64,000 bases of DNA. Source: Motilimonas eburnea (GTDB lineage Bacteria; Pseudomonadota; Gammaproteobacteria; Enterobacterales; CBDFNC01). Position 1 is the first letter of the stretch; every line of letters starts with the position of its first letter. Made by a program: the position numbers and the translations under genes. Below, piece after piece: positions 62,301-64,000 of this stretch. The stretch spans positions 184,567 through 248,566 of the forward strand of contig NZ_JAIMJB010000004.1 of assembly GCF_021295345.1 (NCBI RefSeq), given 5' to 3'. A model generated the notes under the pieces. The model did not search any database. It was not told the origin of the DNA and saw only the letters and a program-made list of their open reading frames with translations.

Positions 62301-63701
62301 TTATCTTTCTCTTAGTGCGGTTTGCTGTGCTCTAAGAATTGGTTTAAGTAAATAATCCAGTACACTTTTTTTTCCTGTCATCACATCGACACTGGCTAAC
62401 ATACCGGGAATGATGGGCAACTGAGACTCACCACTGCCGATCGAGCTTTGCTCGGTTCTTACACGGATAAGATAGAAGCTATTCCCTTCTTCATCCATGA
62501 TGGTATCGGCACTGATGTGCTCTAGTGTGCCTGACAACCCACCATAGATAGCAAAATCATAGGCGGTTAATTTAACCACCGCATTCAATCCAGGCCTTAA
62601 AAAGGCGATATCTTTAGGTAAAATTTTTGCTTCTACTAATAGGGTATCTTCTAATGGCACAATTTCAACCAGATCCATCCCCGGCTTAATCACTCCCCCT
62701 AAGGTATTAATGTTAATAGTTTTAACTTTACCTTTAACGGGGGAAACCACATTGGTTCGTGACACTCTGTCTTTGAGCCCAACTTGTACTTCATTTAGCG
62801 ACGCCATTTTACCTTCGGCTTCATCTAATTGCTCTAAGACTTTACGCCGAAACTCAAGGGCTGTTTCACGGCGCTTGCTGATGGTTTCTTTAATCGATGC
62901 CTTTATTTTAGGTATGCTTAAACGCGCACTCTCTAGTTCAGATGCCGTGCCATTTAAATCCCGCTCTAACTTAATCAGCTCAACTTCAGAAACTACGCCT
63001 TCTTTCGCCAGTGGCCTTGTTAAACTTAACTCTTTACGCACTAACCCGTAAGCTCTTTGCAGATGCTTAACCTTAGAATTGACTTCAACCAGCTCTTGCT
63101 CTTTCTGCTGTATTTGCTGAGCCATGATCAATAGTTGATTATTGATACCTGCAATGGCTTGTCGATAGCGCGCTTTCTCAGCGGAAATTTGTAACGTATG
63201 TTGCTGTTCAAATTCTTCGCTGTACGTTAATTCCACCTGATTAATGACAATTTGTTCTTGCCAAGGCACCGAGTTATCCGCGTTCACTTGAACACTTTCC
63301 TTCTCAGCATTTAAACGAATAATGTCACTGGTTAAGGTAAACGCATTTTGCTCTTTTTCTCTAAAATCACTGCGAAATTTAGTGTCGTCAATCCGCATCA
63401 AGGTTTGACCTTTTTCAACGACATCACCTTCTTCAATATATATTTCGCGTAAAATGCCACCCTCTAAATTTTGGACAATTTGCACCTGTGAAGAAGGAAT
63501 GATTTTACCTGTCCCTACGGTGACTTCATCGAGCTCAGCAAAGTACGCCCAAATCACCGCACAGACAAAAAATAAAAACATAAACCAAAGTAATAAACGT
63601 GCCCGCAATGCGGTATTGAGTAAGCTGGCAGCGCTGGTCTCATTGATATAATCCAGTTCATGCTTACTGGGTAACTGATTGGTGTTGTGTAAATTATCCA
63701 T
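62301..63701 (-). CDS. HlyD-family type I secretion adaptor (LapC-like)
   Basis: The 466-residue membrane fusion protein has one N-terminal TM (about 33-53, LLLWFMFLFFVCAVIWAYFA), the lipoyl-type GGILREIYIEEGDVVEKGQTLMRID, a long coiled coil (about 120-290) and the C-terminal beta-barrel ending in the RTX-adaptor type DYLLKPI tail. The ATG at 63701 with GAGG upstream is preferred to the longer frame at 63740. It overlaps the ABC transporter stop by 8 bp. Confidence 0.92.
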   Translation of the reverse strand: MDNLHNTNQLPSKHELDYINETSAASLLNTALRARLLLWFMFLFFVCAVIWAYFAELDEVTVGTGKIIPSSQVQIVQNLEGGILREIYIEEGDVVEKGQTLMRIDDTKFRSDFREKEQNAFTLTSDIIRLNAEKESVQVNADNSVPWQEQIVINQVELTYSEEFEQQHTLQISAEKARYRQAIAGINNQLLIMAQQIQQKEQELVEVNSKVKHLQRAYGLVRKELSLTRPLAKEGVVSEVELIKLERDLNGTASELESARLSIPKIKASIKETISKRRETALEFRRKVLEQLDEAEGKMASLNEVQVGLKDRVSRTNVVSPVKGKVKTININTLGGVIKPGMDLVEIVPLEDTLLVEAKILPKDIAFLRPGLNAVVKLTAYDFAIYGGLSGTLEHISADTIMDEEGNSFYLIRVRTEQSSIGSGESQLPIIPGMLASVDVMTGKKSVLDYLLKPILRAQQTALRER

Positions 63702-64000
63702 TGCTCGCCTCACGAACCGCTCGCCCAGCAATGGTGACACGCCCTTCTTTCAATGCGGTCAATACCGCCTCTTTTGGCCCATCGGCCACAATTTTGCCAG
63801 TATCCATCACAATAAGGCGATCAACGATATCAAGCATGCTGGTTTTATGGGTAATGAGTATCAAGGTTTGATGCTTATCTAAACTTGCCAGCTGCTTCTT
63901 GATATGCAACTCTGAGCGATTATCCATGGCACTGGTTGGTTCATCCATAATAAACACATTAGGATCAAGCAGCAAAGAGCGAGCAATTACGACAGACTGA
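63694..64000 (-). CDS. Type I secretion ABC transporter, LapB-like, C-terminal part only
   Basis: Only the last ~102 codons are in the window; the gene continues beyond 64000. Visible are the end of the signature helix (QSVVIARSLLLDP), Walker B with D-loop VFIMDEPTSAMD and the switch-His segment ILITHKTSMLDIVDRLIVMD, as in the ATPase domain of RTX/adhesin exporters. With the adaptor and channel genes it makes a complete type I secretion set for a LapA-like adhesin. Confidence 0.9.
   Translation of the reverse strand, partial: QSVVIARSLLLDPNVFIMDEPTSAMDNRSELHIKKQLASLDKHQTLILITHKTSMLDIVDRLIVMDTGKIVADGPKEAVLTALKEGRVTIAGRAVREASNG

Overview
The window looks like chromosomal DNA of a marine gammaproteobacterium of the Alteromonadales, most likely Shewanella or a close relative. 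The evidence is gene order and protein similarity judged by eye: tyrS / mtnN / M23 peptidase, erpA-DUF6776-hemL, dksA-gluQ-pcnB-folK-panBC-panD, yadGH-hpt next to a LuxR/HapR-type regulator, ygfB-pepP-ubiH-ubiI with zapA-ssrS-fau-rpiA-serA, and a Lap-type adhesin secretion cluster. Base composition is mid-range (about 45% GC by impression, not computed). No tRNA, rRNA, CRISPR array or prophage was seen.

Layout. 1-3360 is the most accessory part: a tandem array of ~122-bp units, a small secreted protein, one apparent integron gene cassette (an attC-like site plus an FCP1/NIF-type HAD phosphatase) with no integrase in view, and small hypotheticals. 3424-18825 is mostly housekeeping: tyrS, mtnN, a degenerate-looking CbiB relative, rhodanese, RidA, a MepM-like endopeptidase, a TRIC channel, an RND efflux pair, erpA and hemL. 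19174-22630 has a solitary beta-mannosidase and a 1-kb intergenic stretch with a 310-bp MITE. 22631-41009 runs from an OmpA-family lipoprotein and PBP1b through hrpB, sfsA, dksA, gluQ, pcnB (apparently starting at AUU), folate/pantothenate genes, an ABC exporter, hpt, a quorum-sensing-type TetR regulator, ubiX and mpl. 42737-46403 is a ZrgA-type zinc uptake cluster with a Zur-box-like site. 46457-57467 contains an unlisted 29-residue membrane ORF, a GGDEF protein, a GcvH homologue lacking the lipoyl lysine, the ubiquinone hydroxylases, pepP, zapA, 6S RNA, fau, rpiA and serA. 57530-64000 holds a SIMPL protein and a LapD/LapG/type I secretion cluster that runs off the right edge.

How the genes fit together. 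The right-hand cluster encodes a complete c-di-GMP-controlled adhesin retention/release switch (LapD receptor, LapG protease, LapE-, LapC- and LapB-like secretion parts); the adhesin itself is not in the window. The Zrg genes form one transcription unit (His-rich periplasmic protein, ATPase, FtsX-like permease, DUF3299 protein) behind the Zur-like site. RND permease and adaptor overlap translationally. folK-panB-panC form a run behind pcnB.

Best candidates for something not previously described: the lysine-less GcvH at the place where gcvTHP sits in relatives, the lone integron cassette beside a structured tandem repeat, and the 29-residue membrane protein ORF. The AUU start of pcnB is unusual but matches what is known for the E. 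coli gene.
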